Both the position numbers and the translations under genes were made by a program. The notes beneath the pieces are model-generated. The model was not told the DNA's origin. It ran no database searches and saw only the letters and a list, made by a program, of their open reading frames with translations. Source: CAMTWJ01 sp964643605 (lineage in GTDB: Bacteria > Patescibacteriota > Saccharimonadia > Saccharimonadales > 2-12-FULL-41-12). Taken from it: a stretch of DNA of 14,181 bases. Below are positions 12,984-14,181 of this stretch, one piece after another. The stretch is from positions 1 to 14,181 of the forward strand of contig CAZXTF010000018.1 of the NCBI GenBank assembly GCA_964643605.1, in the 5' to 3' direction. How positions within the stretch are numbered: position 1 is the first letter of the stretch; each line of letters starts with the position of its first letter.

Positions 12984-14181
12984 GCCACAGCTCCCTCTTC
13001 AATCTTTTGTACGGTTGCAGCACTGATAGTTCGTTCTGTGTTTGTATCAAGAGAACGCACAATTAAACAGACAATAACCCCGAGCACTCCTATAAAGGCT
13101 GCAATGGGTACATGCCAGATGATAGAAAACCCGGACATGCCAGCAAACCCAGCAATATAGACTCCAAGAGGCGTATTACGAGGGACTTTGATCGGTTTGT
13201 AAGCTGATTGCGTCTGCTTTGGTCCGGGGTTAGTCTTTTCTTCCCAGAAGGCATCACGCTTGGAGCCATCTGGCAGACGGGCAAAATTATACTCGGGTGC
13301 TGGCGAGGCAACAGACCACTCCAGAGTTCTGCCGTCCCAAGGATCTCCTGTCGTGTCACGATTTTCATTACGTTTCCAGATACTTACCCCAATCTGCAAT
13401 AGCTGCACGGCTACACCGGTAAATATAATCATTGCTCCAAAAGCAGCTACAACAAACAAGCCCTGCCACCCAAGAGATGGGTCGTAATGATCCAGCCGTC
13501 TGGTGGCTCCCATCAGACCTAATGCGTACAGTGGTATAAAGGCAACCAAGAACCCGATTATCCAGCAGTAAGCTGCTAATTTTCCGAGCTTTTCGTTTAG
13601 CGTAAAGCCAAATATCTTTGGCCACCAGTACGTTATACCTGCAAAATATCCAAACACTACTCCACCGATGATCATATTGTGGAAGTGAGCCACCAAGAAT
13701 AAGCTATTGTGTACCTGGAAATCAATCGCTGGTACCGCCATAAGTACGCCAGTCACCCCACCTACTGTAAAGGTCGCTATAAAGCCAAAGAACCATATCA
13801 TAGGGCTTGTGAAGGAGATCCTTCCGCCGTACATGGTAAATAGCCAGTTAAACACCTTTACGCCCGTAGGAACTGCGATAATCATCGTCATAATGCCAAA
13901 GAAAGCGTTGACATTGGCCCCGGCACCCATAGTAAAGAAATGGTGCAGCCATACTATAAATGAGAAAAACCCTATTGCCCCAAGAGCCCATACCATAGAG
14001 GTGTAGCCAAACAGTCGTTTCTTTGAAAATGTGGCAACGACTTCAGAAAGAATACCGAAGGCTGGTAACACCAAAATATACACCTCAGGGTGCCCCCATG
14101 CCCAGATAAGGTTTATATACATCATGGCATTTCCACCAGCGTCGGTTGTGAAGAAGTGCATCCCCATTGTTCTATCAAGAG
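12980..14181 (-). CDS. cyoB: Cytochrome bo3 ubiquinol oxidase subunit I, C-terminal part (5' truncated by window edge)
   Basis: This is the catalytic heme-copper subunit that reduces oxygen to water and pumps protons. The frame stays open to the right edge (LDRTMGMHFF), so the ATG at 14167 is internal and the gene begins outside. Counting from that internal Met, the CuB ligand His26 and the cross-linked Tyr30 are in GHPEVY, the other CuB ligands His75/His76 in WLHHFF, the K-channel lysine Lys104 in PTGVKVFNW, and the heme ligands His161 and His163 in VAHFHN. The binuclear centre is therefore complete. The bo3-specific linker RDTTGDPWDGRTLEW and a YNFARLP phrase follow, then two terminal helices near 345-385. 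The N-terminal quinol site and D-channel are outside the window. The gene ends in TGA overlapping cyoC; a cyoA gene would be expected further right. Confidence 0.96.
   Translation of the reverse strand, partial: LDRTMGMHFFTTDAGGNAMMYINLIWAWGHPEVYILVLPAFGILSEVVATFSKKRLFGYTSMVWALGAIGFFSFIVWLHHFFTMGAGANVNAFFGIMTMIIAVPTGVKVFNWLFTMYGGRISFTSPMIWFFGFIATFTVGGVTGVLMAVPAIDFQVHNSLFLVAHFHNMIIGGVVFGYFAGITYWWPKIFGFTLNEKLGKLAAYCWIIGFLVAFIPLYALGLMGATRRLDHYDPSLGWQGLFVVAAFGAMIIFTGVAVQLLQIGVSIWKRNENRDTTGDPWDGRTLEWSVASPAPEYNFARLPDGSKRDAFWEEKTNPGPKQTQSAYKPIKVPRNTPLGVYIAGFAGMSGFSIIWHVPIAAFIGVLGVIVCLIVRSLDTNTERTISAATVQKIEEGAVA

Overview
The window is a compact, gene-dense piece of bacterial chromosome (about 95% coding, longest intergenic gap about 120 bp) that reads with the standard bacterial code: TGA is used as a stop in atpG and cyoB, which excludes the code-25 candidate phyla. 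The gene set is an F1Fo ATP synthase operon, a probable cadmium-type carbonic anhydrase homologue, a UvrD-like helicase fused to a RecB-type nuclease, a cytoplasmic GH37 trehalase and a cytochrome bo3 oxidase operon. Together with very short spacers this best fits an environmental Candidatus Saccharibacteria (TM7) genome. That assignment is an inference from gene content, not a proven placement.

Layout. Positions 1-2768 (+) hold the 3' half of the atp operon: partial atpG, an unrecognised 147-residue gene, atpD and atpC, all overlapping or closely spaced. A 109-bp gap carries a weak hairpin and a good promoter, followed by a CDCA-like carbonic anhydrase gene (2905-3918, +). The helicase-nuclease gene (3908-7114, -) converges on it with overlapping ends. 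A 121-bp gap holds a perfect DnaA box and divergent promoter candidates. Next is a small four-helix membrane protein (7236-7780, +) that appears split by a one-base frameshift exactly at a pair of overlapping hairpins. On the minus strand follow the trehalase (7777-9105), an unrecognised soluble protein (9180-9668) and a six-helix membrane protein (9714-10259). A plus-strand alpha/beta hydrolase (10331-11161) converges on the cyo operon (11158-14181, -: cyoE, cyoD, cyoC and partial cyoB, whose start and any cyoA lie beyond the right edge).

How the genes fit together. Cyo would pump protons while reducing oxygen, and the ATP synthase could use the gradient. CyoE makes the heme O needed by CyoB from protoheme, which suggests scavenged heme if this lineage lacks heme synthesis. 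The trehalase would feed glucose into central metabolism. A carbonic anhydrase would interconvert CO2 and bicarbonate.

Expression signals. Several isolated genes have a promoter -10 element only 6-11 bases before the start codon, the geometry of leaderless mRNAs, whereas operon-internal genes keep Shine-Dalgarno sequences or overlapping starts. All three convergent gene pairs overlap at their stop codons. I saw no tRNA, rRNA, CRISPR array, insertion sequence or phage gene.
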